Shown piece by piece: positions 39,991 through 49,378 of a stretch of 64,000 nt of DNA. The notes under the pieces were generated by a model. It was not told the origin of the DNA. It made no database searches and saw only the letters and a program-made list of their open reading frames with translations. How positions within the stretch are numbered: the stretch's first letter is position 1; each line of letters begins with the position of its first letter. Source of the stretch: Herminiimonas contaminans (lineage in GTDB: Bacteria; Pseudomonadota; Gammaproteobacteria; Burkholderiales; Burkholderiaceae_D); contig NZ_JADOEL010000015.1 of the NCBI RefSeq assembly GCF_015645465.1, forward strand, positions 1 to 64,000, read 5' to 3'. Both the position numbers and the translations under genes were made by a program.

Positions 39991-40189
39991 CTGGATGCCT
40001 CCTGCCGCATCGCGGCCACATGCGAAATGCTAGCTCGCGCCATCCTCACAAGTTCCACAGCTTCTTCCTGGGCGCGAAGTTGAAGGCCCGCAAGCACCCC
40101 AATCTCGATTTTTGTCGCGATTCTTGCGTTAATACTATATGATTCAGTCACACATATCGTGCCAGAAGTCATAAATCAGGAGAACTACA

Positions 40190-40654
40190 GTGCGTTTATT
40201 GTCTCGCATGGCGACCGTTTGCTTGGTAGCGGCCACTCTTTCTACCGGCGCTTTGGCTGCCGACCGTGCCACCCCTGGGGAAGCGATAGCAATGGCTACC
40301 AAGGCCGCTGCCTTGATCAAATCGGCAGGCAAGGAGAAGGCGTTTGCCGAGATATCTGATCAAAAGAACATCAACTTCCATGATCGCGATTTATACGTTT
40401 ATGTCTACGACATGAACGGTGTGGCTCTGGCGCACGGTAACAATCCCAAGATGGTTGGCAAGAACCTGCTTGAGTTGAAAGATCAGGAAGGAAAAGCGAT
40501 GATTAAAGAGATGATCGCCACCGCAAAGAGTGGCGATGGGAAGGGCTGGGTTGACTTCAAGTGGCCAAACCCAACTAGCAAGACTATCGAGCAGAAATCG
40601 GGATATGTCATCCGCGTGGACGACATGTTGGTTGGATCGGGTATCTATAAATAG
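40190..40654 (+). CDS. Secreted single-Cache (type 2) domain protein
   Basis: A 154-residue precursor with a signal peptide (about 1-24, ending ALAAD) and one sCache_2 domain (DRDLYVYVYDMNGVALAHGN, DFKWPNP, KSGYVIRVDDMLVGSGIY). Such stand-alone periplasmic Cache proteins bind small ligands and often lie near chemoreceptors or kinases. It has an AGGAG ribosome site. Confidence 0.85.
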   Translation: MRLLSRMATVCLVAATLSTGALAADRATPGEAIAMATKAAALIKSAGKEKAFAEISDQKNINFHDRDLYVYVYDMNGVALAHGNNPKMVGKNLLELKDQEGKAMIKEMIATAKSGDGKGWVDFKWPNPTSKTIEQKSGYVIRVDDMLVGSGIYK

Positions 40655-40784
40655 CGCTTACGGTTACTTCCCCGCTTCTCCGAACTAAGCTGTCGTTCGG
40701 GTTGCATTTCATAGAGTTGGCGGTAGAACAAAACTCCAGATGGCAGAAACCGACGCGTTCTGACAACCGGCGTTACGAATTAGT

Positions 40785-41291
40785 ATGGCTGACGAAATGA
40801 CTATAAAGACACCACGAACACTTGCGCCGTCCCATCCCCCCCCGTTTCGAGCAGTCCCCTGGAGTGACTCAACCCAAGTATGCCCTTGTTGCGATGGCGA
40901 GGCTCACGTGATTTTGGGTGGAATCTTTGCACAAAACGGGATTCGCGCGGTTTATCTCGTGAGCTGGACACGAGATCGACCGCAGCATGTCCCACATATT
41001 GATCTCATACTTGGTCCTTGGGGACTTGACAGTCAAGCAAGTGCCAGAGTCCTTGTCACGCTAGCCTATCGCCGAAAACCGCAAGGCGGACGATTCGTTC
41101 AAATCGATAGTGAGAAACGCCTGGCGAACAGCCCGCTATATTGCGGCCGAGCACTCGCTGCCAGAGAGGCCATACCTTCACCTTTTTCGGAGGAACTACC
41201 CCTATTTATCGACGCGATATGGGAATCTGGGCCATTCATCAACGAAGCTCTCCCTTCACATACATACAACAGTGGCCGGAGCCAAGGATAG
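40785..41291 (+). CDS. Hypothetical protein with CPCC motif (paralogue A)
   Basis: 168 residues. A CPCCDGEAHVILGGIF region is followed by AVYLVSWTRDRPQHVPHIDL and ILGPWG. The same pattern occurs in the protein at 46215-46778, so they form a small paralogous family in this window. The two adjacent cysteine motifs suggest metal binding or redox activity. No known family is recognised. Confidence 0.65.
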   Translation: MADEMTIKTPRTLAPSHPPPFRAVPWSDSTQVCPCCDGEAHVILGGIFAQNGIRAVYLVSWTRDRPQHVPHIDLILGPWGLDSQASARVLVTLAYRRKPQGGRFVQIDSEKRLANSPLYCGRALAAREAIPSPFSEELPLFIDAIWESGPFINEALPSHTYNSGRSQG

Positions 41292-41659
41292 TAGTTGTCG
41301 AGCATGTTTGTTCAGGCGAGTACCCTTTGCTGCGGTCGACGACCTCGGCCACCGGTTCGCAGTTTTCAAGGGCGTTGATCTTGCCGGCGATCTGCCGCAC
41401 GCTGTCGTGCATCACGGCGAGCACCGAAATACGCGGAATGCTGGCGAGACGCGCAAGCACGACGTCCACTCAGGCTGATCAGCCACCAAAAATGCATGAC
41501 CAAGGCATGCAATTGGTATATAGTAATCGCCATCTATCGCGAGTCCGCGTTATCGAAATTGCTCGCAATTGGTGCATTGGCATGTCCTGGCTATTCGGGA
41601 CGGCGGCAACTGCCAGCATTGCCTTTCGACGTCCAACTCCCTCGATTACGGGCAACGTG
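41292..41659. other. Intergenic, no supported gene
   Basis: A minus-strand frame at 41300-41469 (VLARLASIPRISVLAVMHDS) looks protein-like but has no identifiable family or clear start and could be a remnant. Nothing else is seen. Confidence 0.3.
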
Positions 41660-42157
41660 ATGAGCCAAACAGAGTTTAAGTCTTCGTCCGAACAAGCGTC
41701 CGCCAATACTAGCTCCGTTCTCGAACCCGAAATAGTTGGCATGGCTGTGATCACCTTACATGAGCGCCCACGCAGTGCCCTGGCCGTGCTGAGATCGTTT
41801 TCGGGGGCCGACAAAATCCTGGTGGATTGGTCTCTAGAATTTGGCGGCACCTTAGATTGCGAATTCGAGATCACCTACAGCGACGGGCACAAAGTCAGCG
41901 GAATGTATCGCTTCGTGCGCAAAGGCTCGGCAAAACCCGCTTTGACCAGGTACCTGCGGGCAGTTGCATTGGCGGCGTGCAGGGGCGAACCCTGCTCGCT
42001 CGTAACAGGGCTGAAGGCAAGCAATTTCGTTTTCCTTGATCGTTATGAAACCAACGATTTGCCTATGCCGGAAAGTGTCCGCGCGGCGCTGTATCAGGCG
42101 ATCTCTCACAGCGCTTCAGCCTGCGCAACGCTGGAGCCAATGCCTGATGTGGGGTGA
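41660..42157 (+). CDS. Hypothetical protein, 165 residues
   Basis: It starts at the ATG at 41660 (MSQTEFKSSSEQASANTSSV). The core (VDWSLEFGGTLDCEFEITYS, DGHKVSGMYRFVRKG) is a mixed alpha/beta soluble domain. No family is recognised. It lies 19 bases upstream of the cation-efflux gene in the same direction, so they may be cotranscribed. Confidence 0.55.
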   Translation: MSQTEFKSSSEQASANTSSVLEPEIVGMAVITLHERPRSALAVLRSFSGADKILVDWSLEFGGTLDCEFEITYSDGHKVSGMYRFVRKGSAKPALTRYLRAVALAACRGEPCSLVTGLKASNFVFLDRYETNDLPMPESVRAALYQAISHSASACATLEPMPDVG

Positions 42158-42176
42158 CGGCCGCCCTCCATTGCCG

Positions 42177-43130
42177 ATGGAGGCTTATTCGTCTCATGTT
42201 GCCATCGACGCCGACTCGCATAAGAAGGAGCAAACTCTCCTGCTGCGGTCCGCGTGCGCAACGGCGGCGTTGTCGCTGCTGAGCATCCTGCTGGGACTGA
42301 TATCCGGCGCGCAGTCGATCGTCTTCGATGGAATGTTCGACGCCATCGATGTGGCCATGACGCTGCTCGCGTGGCACGCCTCGCGCCTCATCGCCCGCGG
42401 CGCCGACTGCCGCTTCCAATTTGGTTATTGGCACCTGGAGCCCATCCTTTCGCTGGTCAGCGGCACGGTGCGCATTTTCGTCTGCGCTTACGGGCTGCTG
42501 GGTGGCGTCAGCAGCCTGATGAGTGGTGGCCGGGTAATTAGCTACGACATAGCGATCATGTATGCAGCGGTAAGCAGCTGCCTAAGTGTGGCGGCCTTTT
42601 TGTACATGCAGCGGTGCTGCCGCGGGCTTGAATCGAGACTGCTTGAATCGGACACCTGGGGATGGCTTTTTGGCGGGCTGATGAGCGGAGGCCTCTGCGT
42701 TTCCTTCTTGCTGGCGCGCGCTCTGGAGGGTAGCAATGCGGCTTGGCTGATGCCGTACATCGACCCTGTCGTGCTGATTTTACTGACGGGCGGGATGCTG
42801 CCCTTCCCGATCTCCTCGATCTATCGGTCAGGCCGCGAGATCCTGCAGGTGGCACCGGCCGACCTCAACCGGCAGGTGCGCGCAGTCGCCGGCAAACTGG
42901 TGACCAGACACGGCTTTATCGACCATCAGTCGTACGTCGCCCGGATTGGCCGGGCGCGGTTTATCGAAATCGGGTTCATCACGCCGATGGATTGCGACGT
43001 CTTCACCGTGGCGGAACTCGACGCAATCCGCAGCGAAGTTGCGGTAGAACTGGGTGGACTGCGCACTGCGGACTGGCTGACCGTCTACTTCACGGCCGTC
43101 CGCCGCAGGAGTCTGGCCGATCAGGGGTAG
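42177..43130 (+). CDS. Cation diffusion facilitator (CDF) family transporter
   Basis: 317 residues with six hydrophobic segments and the CDF-type start of the transmembrane domain (SIVFDGMFDAIDVAMTLLAW), followed by a cytoplasmic C-terminal domain. The family exports divalent metals such as Zn, Fe or Mn by proton antiport. One Asp pair of the usual metal site (FDGMFDAID) is visible; the matching His/Asp pair in helix V is less clear (YIDPVVLI). The substrate is not assignable. Confidence 0.82.
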   Translation: MEAYSSHVAIDADSHKKEQTLLLRSACATAALSLLSILLGLISGAQSIVFDGMFDAIDVAMTLLAWHASRLIARGADCRFQFGYWHLEPILSLVSGTVRIFVCAYGLLGGVSSLMSGGRVISYDIAIMYAAVSSCLSVAAFLYMQRCCRGLESRLLESDTWGWLFGGLMSGGLCVSFLLARALEGSNAAWLMPYIDPVVLILLTGGMLPFPISSIYRSGREILQVAPADLNRQVRAVAGKLVTRHGFIDHQSYVARIGRARFIEIGFITPMDCDVFTVAELDAIRSEVAVELGGLRTADWLTVYFTAVRRRSLADQG

Positions 43131-43157
43131 CAAGCAATCCAAAACAAGAAAACCTAC

Positions 43158-43229
43158 ATGACTGAAGCATATAATTAATGTATAGTAGTCTTAGTACAGG
43201 GACAAGTTGTCTCATCAACCTCTGGATGG
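43158..43229 (+). promoter_or_regulatory. msrBA operon 2 promoter, operator-like motif and shared leader
   Basis: -35 ATGACT (43158-43163), a 17-bp spacer with CATATAATT (43168-43176) and -10 TATAGT (43181-43186): the same layout as before msrBA operon 1. The shared leader block ACAAGTTGTCTCATCAACCT... lies at 43202-43228. Confidence 0.65.
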
Positions 43230-43313
43230 AAATGGCCAAGAATTGGTAGATTGTTCACCAACAATTGATCCTTCACACTTCAGAACCACTCGCCTGATCG
43301 GAAGGAATTTGCT

Positions 43314-43757
43314 ATGGCTTACGCTAAGACTGAAGAGGCCGTTCGGCGGCTAACTTCGGAGCAGTATCGGGTTACGCAGAAGCGCGGAACCGAACGTCCA
43401 GGAACCGGAGAATACAACGACCACGAGGAGACCGGCATTTACGTGGACATCGTGTCGGGAGAACCGCTATTCGCCTCGTCCGACAAATTCGATTCCGGCT
43501 GCGGCTGGCCCAGCTTCACCAGGCCGGTCGTTCCGGCATACGTGAATGAGCTGCGCGACACGGAGCACGGCATGATACGCACCGAAGTGCGGTCGACTTT
43601 TGGCGACAGCCATCTCGGTCATGTTTTCTCCGACGGGCCAAGCGACCGAGGGGGGCTGCGCTACTGCATCAATTCGGCTTCGCTCCGCTTCGTGAAGCGT
43701 GAGGACATGGAGGCCGAAGGTTATGGAGCCTACCTCGATCAGGTGGAGGAACAATGA
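43314..43757 (+). CDS. msrB: Methionine sulfoxide reductase B (copy 2)
   Basis: 147 residues, about 85-90% identical by eye to copy 1, with the same catalytic Cys in [11 protein letters not shown] and SGCGWPSF. The zinc-site cysteines are again absent. It overlaps msrA copy 2 by four bases. A segmental duplication including the promoter is likely. Confidence 0.95.
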   Translation: MAYAKTEEAVRRLTSEQYRVTQKRGTERPGTGEYNDHEETGIYVDIVSGEPLFASSDKFDSGCGWPSFTRPVVPAYVNELRDTEHGMIRTEVRSTFGDSHLGHVFSDGPSDRGGLRYCINSASLRFVKREDMEAEGYGAYLDQVEEQ

Positions 43758-44260
43758 ACCGCCATCGCACGATACTGGCAGGAGGCTGTTTCTGGGGCAT
43801 GCAGGATCTGATTCGCAAGCGCCCGGGCGTGCTGGAAACGCGGGTTGGCTATAGCGGCGGCGACACGGTGAACGCCACCTATCGCGTCCACGGCACCCAT
43901 GCCGAAGCGATCGAAATCGTATACGATGCCGACGTCACCGATTTCAGGGCCATCCTGGAGTTCTTCTTCCAGATCCATGACCCGACTACGGTAAATCGGC
44001 AGGGAAACGACATGGGCAGTTCCTACCGCTCGGCGATTTTTTACGTCGACGAGGATCAGCACCGGGTAGCACAAGAGACGATCGCTGATGTGGAGGCCTC
44101 CGGCCTTTGGAAAGGCAAGGTCGCCACTCAGGTCAAGGCAGCGGGCGTCTTCTGGGAGGCGGAAGCCGACCATCAGGACTATTTGCTGAAACGACCGAAC
44201 GGTTATACCTGTCACTTCGTTCGGCCCGATTGGGTGCTACCGAAACGGGCGACGGGTTGA
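43754..44260 (+). CDS. msrA: Methionine sulfoxide reductase A (copy 2)
   Basis: 168 residues with [10 protein letters not shown] and the same length and ending ([10 protein letters not shown]) as copy 1. Both copies appear intact and functional. Confidence 0.95.
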   Translation: MNRHRTILAGGCFWGMQDLIRKRPGVLETRVGYSGGDTVNATYRVHGTHAEAIEIVYDADVTDFRAILEFFFQIHDPTTVNRQGNDMGSSYRSAIFYVDEDQHRVAQETIADVEASGLWKGKVATQVKAAGVFWEAEADHQDYLLKRPNGYTCHFVRPDWVLPKRATG

Positions 44261-44387
44261 CGATCGCCAGTAAGCGCAAGCAGCAACGGGAGATCGGCTG
44301 ATCGGCTGATCTCCCGTTCCCCCGGCACTGGCCAGGGATCGCCGCCCACTGATCCAGTGTCTCCCGATAGCGGCCGGTCGCAGCGAT

Positions 44388-44456
44388 CCGGAAGGAAGAA
44401 CTTCCGGGGCGAACGCTATAGTCCGTGGGACGAGTTATCTCATCAACCTCTGGATG
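44388..44456 (+). promoter_or_regulatory. argS leader: dyad, -10-like box and the msr leader block
   Basis: A perfect dyad CCGGAAG (44388-44394) / CTTCCGG (44401-44407) with a 6-nt loop is followed by TATAGT (44417-44422). Then comes the block ACGAGTTATCTCATCAACCT... (44430-44456) that matches the msr leaders. The CATATAATT motif is absent here. The dyad may be the msrA terminator or an operator. Confidence 0.5.
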
Positions 44457-44466
44457 GAAATTGCTC

Positions 44467-46200
44467 ATGCTCGCCCGACAAAAACAAGAAATCACCGCCC
44501 TGTTCCAGGCCGCCCTGGCAGCTGTATTGGCCGGCACCGACGTCGTCGGCACCGTTGTGTTGGAGCGTCCGCGCGACCCATCGCACGGCGACGTGGCCTG
44601 CAACGTCGCCATGCAACTGGCCAGGCAGCTGAAAATGAATCCGCGCGAACTGGCCGCCAAAGTGGTCGAGGCGCTGCTGGCCAACCCGGCGGGCAAAGGC
44701 CTGGTGGAATCGGTCGACATCGCCGGACCGGGCTTTATCAACCTGCGCGTGACCGCCGCCGCCAGGCAAGCCGTGATCAAGGCCGTGCTGGCACAAGGCG
44801 CAGACTACGGCAGCAGCGACGTTGGCGCGGGCAAGAGCGTCATTATCGAATTCGTCTCTGCCAACCCGACCGGCCCGCTGCACGTCGGCCATGGCCGTCA
44901 GGCCGCGCTGGGCGACGCGCTGTCATCGCTGTTCAGCGCCCAGGGCTACGACGTGACCCGCGAATTTTATTACAACGACGCCGGCGTGCAAATTCAGACC
45001 CTGGCCAACTCGGTGCAGGCGCGCCTGCGCGGCCATAAGCCTGGCGATGCCGCCTGGCCCGAATCGGCGTACAACGGCGACTACATCGCCGACATCGCCG
45101 CCGACTTCAGCGCCAGGAAAACCGTGGCTGCCTCAGACGGCTCGCCGGCGGCGGCTTCGGGCGACGTCGACGACATCGACTCGATCCGCCGCTTCGCCGT
45201 GACCTATCTGCGCAACGAGCAGGATATCGACCTGCAGGCCTTCGGCGTCAAGTTCGACAACTACTACCTCGAATCGTCGCTGTATGCCGAAGGCAAGGTC
45301 GACGCGGCGGTCGATATGCTCAACAGATCCGGCAAGACCTACGAGGAGGCGGGCGCGGTGTGGCTGCGCACCGAGGACTACGGCGACGACAAGAACCGCG
45401 TCATGCGCAAGTCCGACGACAGCTACACCTATTTCGTGCCGGACGTGGCGTACCACATCGTCAAGTTCCAGCGCGGCTTCGGCCAGGCGATCAATGTCCA
45501 GGGCGCGGACCACCACGGCACCATCGCCCGCGTACGCGCCGGCCTACAGGCGGTCTACCTTGGCATCCCGCAGGGTTTCCCCGACTACGTGCTGCACAAG
45601 ATGGTCACCGTGATGAAGGACGGCGCCGAGGTGAAGATATCCAAGCGCGCCGGGTCCTATGTGACGGTGCGCGATCTGATCGAATGGTCCGGCGGCGGCG
45701 ACATCGAAAAAGGCCGCGACGCGGTGCGCTTTTTCCTTATCTCGCGCAAGGCCGACACCGAATTCGTGTTCGACGTCGATGTGGCGCTGAAGACCTCGGA
45801 TGAGAATCCGGTGTATTACGTGCAGTACGCCCACGCCCGTATCTGCCGCATGCTGGAGCAGTGGACCGGCGCCGAAGCCGACTTGGCCGGCGTCGACCTG
45901 TCGCCGCTGACCGCGCCGACCGAGGCGGCGCTGCTGGCAACGTTGGCGGCCTATCCTGAAACGCTGGCGCGCGCCCAGGCCGAGTTGGCCCCCCACCAGA
46001 TCGCCTTCTATTTGCGCGACCTGGCTGCCGACCTGCACAGTTTCTACTTCGCCGAACGCGTGCTGGTCGACGACGCGGCGCTGAAAGCGGCGCGCATCGC
46101 GCTAATGGTCGCCACCCGCCAGGTGCTGCGCAACGGCCTGGCACTCATCGGCGTCTCGGCTCCTCAAAAAATGGAACGCGAGAGGCCTGCCGCGCAATGA
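44467..46200 (+). CDS. argS: Arginyl-tRNA synthetase
   Basis: 577 residues, class I synthetase: N-terminal Add1 domain, HIGH-type motif [17 protein letters not shown]-type loop VKISKRAGS, and a C-terminal DALR anticodon-binding domain. It charges tRNA-Arg. The ATG at 44467 lies ten bases after the shared leader block. Its setting between msrBA and unknown genes is unlike the usual housekeeping context, so it may be an extra copy; this cannot be decided from the window. Confidence 0.95.
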   Translation: MLARQKQEITALFQAALAAVLAGTDVVGTVVLERPRDPSHGDVACNVAMQLARQLKMNPRELAAKVVEALLANPAGKGLVESVDIAGPGFINLRVTAAARQAVIKAVLAQGADYGSSDVGAGKSVIIEFVSANPTGPLHVGHGRQAALGDALSSLFSAQGYDVTREFYYNDAGVQIQTLANSVQARLRGHKPGDAAWPESAYNGDYIADIAADFSARKTVAASDGSPAAASGDVDDIDSIRRFAVTYLRNEQDIDLQAFGVKFDNYYLESSLYAEGKVDAAVDMLNRSGKTYEEAGAVWLRTEDYGDDKNRVMRKSDDSYTYFVPDVAYHIVKFQRGFGQAINVQGADHHGTIARVRAGLQAVYLGIPQGFPDYVLHKMVTVMKDGAEVKISKRAGSYVTVRDLIEWSGGGDIEKGRDAVRFFLISRKADTEFVFDVDVALKTSDENPVYYVQYAHARICRMLEQWTGAEADLAGVDLSPLTAPTEAALLATLAAYPETLARAQAELAPHQIAFYLRDLAADLHSFYFAERVLVDDAALKAARIALMVATRQVLRNGLALIGVSAPQKMERERPAAQ

Positions 46201-46214
46201 GACGGCAGGGCTTG

Positions 46215-46778
46215 TTACGACGGCGCGTTCGGCATGGTCATGACGTCGAGTGCGCGCAGTTCGGCGACGGCCGGCTCACTCATCCACAACGCCGCCAGCA
46301 TCGCCTGGATGCGGCTGGCGTCCGGCGCCGCCGCCAACGTGGCGGGAGTAAGGGCATGCGCCCCCAGTGGCAGAGCCGCAGCCGGCCGGCCGGCACCATC
46401 GATCACGACCAGCTCGCCGCCGCCCGGCCGGGGCTGGTAGCGTAGCGCCACCAGCCGGCGCTCGCCGGCGCGGCCGTCTTTTCCCCATGGCCCGACGATC
46501 AGGTCCACGTGCGCCGGATGGTCCGGTGCCGCGCCTGCCCAATGCACAAAGTAGACAGCGCAGACCGCGTCGGTGCTGGACACGCCGCCCCAGGCCAAGC
46601 TGCTGCGCCTGCCGCAGCAAGGACATGCGCCCTCGCTTTCGCGCCAGCGGTTTGCGGTGAACTCTGTTACAAGCAGCGGTGCCGATTCTCGGCTTGGGCG
46701 GCGAGCGCGTCGTTCCGAGCATCGGCGCCCGTATGCGTCAGCTCTGCCGCTTCCGGCCCCACTCCTAGGCTTCTGCAT
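46215..46778 (-). CDS. Hypothetical protein with CPCC motif (paralogue B)
   Basis: 187 residues from the ATG at 46778; the frame is open to 46853 and the start is uncertain. The core (CPCCGRRSSLAWGGVSS, AVYFVHWAG, HVDLIVGPWG) matches the protein at 40785-41291. It is preceded at 46928-46901 by a promoter of the same architecture as the msr promoters, which suggests joint control. Function is unknown. Confidence 0.6.
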   Translation of the reverse strand: MQKPRSGAGSGRADAYGRRCSERRARRPSRESAPLLVTEFTANRWRESEGACPCCGRRSSLAWGGVSSTDAVCAVYFVHWAGAAPDHPAHVDLIVGPWGKDGRAGERRLVALRYQPRPGGGELVVIDGAGRPAAALPLGAHALTPATLAAAPDASRIQAMLAALWMSEPAVAELRALDVMTMPNAPS

Positions 46779-46900
46779 AGACGAATTGAAGGTCGCGACC
46801 GCCGCTGGCAACGACTGAGGTACTGCAAAGAACTTTTTCTGGAGCCAATTCACTTCCTTTCATGGTACAGGGCAAGATTCTCCAAAGGTCGAATTGCCGT

Positions 46901-46928
46901 ACTATACCGCAATTATATGCGTGAGTCT
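46901..46928 (-). promoter_or_regulatory. msr-type promoter in front of the CPCC protein gene
   Basis: Minus strand: GACT (46927-46924), four bases, CATATAATT (46919-46911), four bases, TATAGT (46906-46901). The spacing equals that of both msrBA promoters. The remaining 46854-47205 interval has no gene. Confidence 0.6.
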
Positions 46929-47205
46929 TATAAATTCCTGCCAGCCAGCCACCATCCGGTCCGCGCCCAAGGCTACGCCAACAGCCCATGGGGCCAACGG
47001 TGACAGGCTCGGAGTGGAAAGCAGGAAAGACGGTGTCACGGTCAATGCGTAGGCTGCAGCCAGACTGCGACTAGATGTAGCGGCTTGCAGTCGAAAACGC
47101 TCGGACCAGGTTGCGGGCCAGACCCTGCTCGACGATACACATTACGGCAAGGCGTACCCGGTAATTCGAACGCGCGACGTCGTCTCCGGGCCGCTGCAAG
47201 CAGGT

Positions 47206-47859
47206 TTATACCGGGATAGTGCGCCGGGCATTTGCCAGATTTGCCGCCAAATCAGCCATTGTCTGGTGCTCGTGCGCGACCCATGCCGGTTGACCAGGGC
47301 CGCTTCTCCACGATTCAATGAGAGGGCTGTTATCGACCGTGTCGAAGCCAAACTGGTCATACAGCCGTGTGACAAGCTCCACAGCATGCGGAAAATTGCT
47401 CGATACGGATAAAGCGTGCCGGCCCGGTGTACCTGGAGGCTTTGCTAGAAGAAACAGTCGAGGCGCTTGGATATGCGTGAACGCTTTCACCACCATTGAG
47501 GTCGGTAACTGTTCCTGGCGAAGTTCGTGAACCGTTTTCATACCGGAATCGACAATCGGAAAATTGCCGTCACGCCAAGCCATGTAGTTGTTCGTATCAA
47601 TTACGACTTTCCCTGCCAGTTGTTTTACCGGCATGTCATTTGTCAGTTTCAGCGGCACGGCAATCACAACGAAATCGCCTGCATCTGCAGCCTCGGCGGC
47701 TGTCCCGGCATGTGCCAGTGGTCCAAGTTCAGCGATCAGGCTGGCCAACGTCTCCGGACCGCGGGAGTTGGCGATCACCACCGAATAGCCGCTGGCGATG
47801 GCCGCCCGCGCGATCTGGCTACCGACCTCGCCGGCACCGATAATGCCTATCGTCATCAT
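47206..47859 (-). CDS. NADPH-dependent F420-reductase-type oxidoreductase
   Basis: 217 residues with an N-terminal Rossmann fold (MTIGIIGAGEVGSQIARAAI) and an NADP-type second strand (VIANSRGP). It belongs to the NADP oxidoreductase/F420-dependent family; in bacteria without F420 these act as general NADPH oxidoreductases. It is read in the same direction as the bdcA-like gene upstream, 123 bases away. Confidence 0.85.
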   Translation of the reverse strand: MMTIGIIGAGEVGSQIARAAIASGYSVVIANSRGPETLASLIAELGPLAHAGTAAEAADAGDFVVIAVPLKLTNDMPVKQLAGKVVIDTNNYMAWRDGNFPIVDSGMKTVHELRQEQLPTSMVVKAFTHIQAPRLFLLAKPPGTPGRHALSVSSNFPHAVELVTRLYDQFGFDTVDNSPLIESWRSGPGQPAWVAHEHQTMADLAANLANARRTIPV

Positions 47860-47982
47860 GATAAATGCCTGTAGCGTGACGCTTTTGTCATCGATATTTT
47901 GCTTGCGAACATATCTTGTTCTCCTGTTTTCAGACTTTTGGCCGAAAGGCCGACACTCGGAGACGAGAGACGGCGACGATAA

Positions 47983-48696
47983 TCAGGCGCCGAACGCGCC
48001 GTCTATTGTGTGCATTGCCCCGGTGACGAACCCAGCCTCCGGTCCGGCAAGCCAGGCCACCATGCCTGCTACCTCTTCCGGCCGCCCGAAACGCTTGATG
48101 GCCATGAAGCTATGCATGAGGTCTTTCATCGGCCCGTCTGCAGGGTTCGCATCGGTATCGATTGGGCCGGGCTGCACGACATTGATCGTGATGCCACGCG
48201 GACCGAAGTCGCGCGCAAGCCCTCGCGCCAACCCTTGCAAGGCGGACTTGCTGAGTGCATAGGAGGCCATGCCTGCGACAGGCATCCTGTCGCCATTGAC
48301 CGACCCGATCACGATAATGCGTCCACCCTCAGGCATCTGTCGCGCCGCTTCCACCGCGGCGTGATATGGCGCATGCACGTTGATGCGGAAGAGCCTGTCG
48401 ATTGCGTCCGGGTCCTGATCGAGCGCATCGCCGAAAATTCCGATGCCGGCGTTCACCACGAGAATGTTCAGCGGTCCACTCGCGCGCACTTGCGCGATTA
48501 CGGCATCCCGGTCGGCACTATCCGTCATGACGGCCTTGCTACCCGTAGCCGCTGCCAGTTCATGCGCGGCTTGACCGGACTGGCCATACGTGAACGTAAC
48601 AACCGCACCCTCTGCCGCAAAGCGGCGGACGATCGCAGCACCGATGCCACGGCTACCACCGAGAACTAATACAGACTTTCCTTGAAACGAAGACAT
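47983..48696 (-). CDS. bdcA: BdcA-like short-chain dehydrogenase
   Basis: 237 residues, the same length as E. coli BdcA, and very similar throughout (VLVLGGSRGIGAAIVRRFAA; IIVIGSVNGDRMPVAGMASY; GAMHTIDGAFGA). It has the TGxxxGxG-type cofactor motif (GGSRGIG) and the S..Y..K catalytic set. BdcA is reported to bind c-di-GMP and promote biofilm dispersal. The divergent TetR gene is the bdcR counterpart. The ATG at 48696 was chosen over a longer, non-conserved frame. Confidence 0.88.
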   Translation of the reverse strand: MSSFQGKSVLVLGGSRGIGAAIVRRFAAEGAVVTFTYGQSGQAAHELAAATGSKAVMTDSADRDAVIAQVRASGPLNILVVNAGIGIFGDALDQDPDAIDRLFRINVHAPYHAAVEAARQMPEGGRIIVIGSVNGDRMPVAGMASYALSKSALQGLARGLARDFGPRGITINVVQPGPIDTDANPADGPMKDLMHSFMAIKRFGRPEEVAGMVAWLAGPEAGFVTGAMHTIDGAFGA

Positions 48697-48772
48697 GAGA
48701 CATTCCTTGGCTATTAATGTAAGATGAACTACATAATATATGCAGCTGAAATTTTTCGTCAAGGATTATGTA

Positions 48773-49366
48773 ATGTCGACTACAAATATTTCCAAGCCGC
48801 GGGGACGTCCGCGCACCTTCGATATCGACCAAGCGATTGCCATCACCCAGCATCTTTTTCACGCTCACGGCTACGACGCAGTCGGCATCACAGATATTAC
48901 GCAGGTCCTTGGCATCAATCCGCCCAGTTTTTACGCCGCATTTGGCAGTAAAGCAGGCCTGTACGCGCTTATTCTCGCGCGTTACGGCCGCACCAACGCG
49001 ATTCCGCTGGAGACCCTGCTTCTTCCGGATCGCCCTGTTGCGGCGTGTCTGAGCGCTGTGCTTGATGAGGCGGCGCGCCGGTACGGCGCCAATCCGGCGG
49101 CCGCTGGCTGTCTCGTGCTTGAAGGTATTCATACCAAGGACGCGGAGGCGCTTTGTGCGGCCCGTGGCGCGTACACTGCGGCCGAGGCAGCGATACGAAG
49201 CTATATCGCGGAGCGCTATCCCGACAAAGCCGAACAACTGACCGATTTTGTCAGCGTGACAATGACAGGTCTCTCCGCGCAGTCTCGCAACGGACACAAC
49301 GTGGAGCGCCTGCTTGCAACGGCCCATCTTGCAGGCGTGGCGCTGGAACAAGCGCTGCCGAAATGA
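48773..49366 (+). CDS. bdcR: BdcR-like TetR-family repressor
   Basis: 197 residues with an N-terminal TetR helix-turn-helix (VGITDITQVLGINPPSFYAA) and a ligand-binding C-terminal domain. Length and divergent position relative to bdcA match E. coli bdcR. The 76-bp gap between them contains CATATATTATG on the minus strand (48742-48732), a likely operator or -10 region. Confidence 0.85.
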   Translation: MSTTNISKPRGRPRTFDIDQAIAITQHLFHAHGYDAVGITDITQVLGINPPSFYAAFGSKAGLYALILARYGRTNAIPLETLLLPDRPVAACLSAVLDEAARRYGANPAAAGCLVLEGIHTKDAEALCAARGAYTAAEAAIRSYIAERYPDKAEQLTDFVSVTMTGLSAQSRNGHNVERLLATAHLAGVALEQALPK

Positions 49367-49378
49367 CGCCAAACCACG

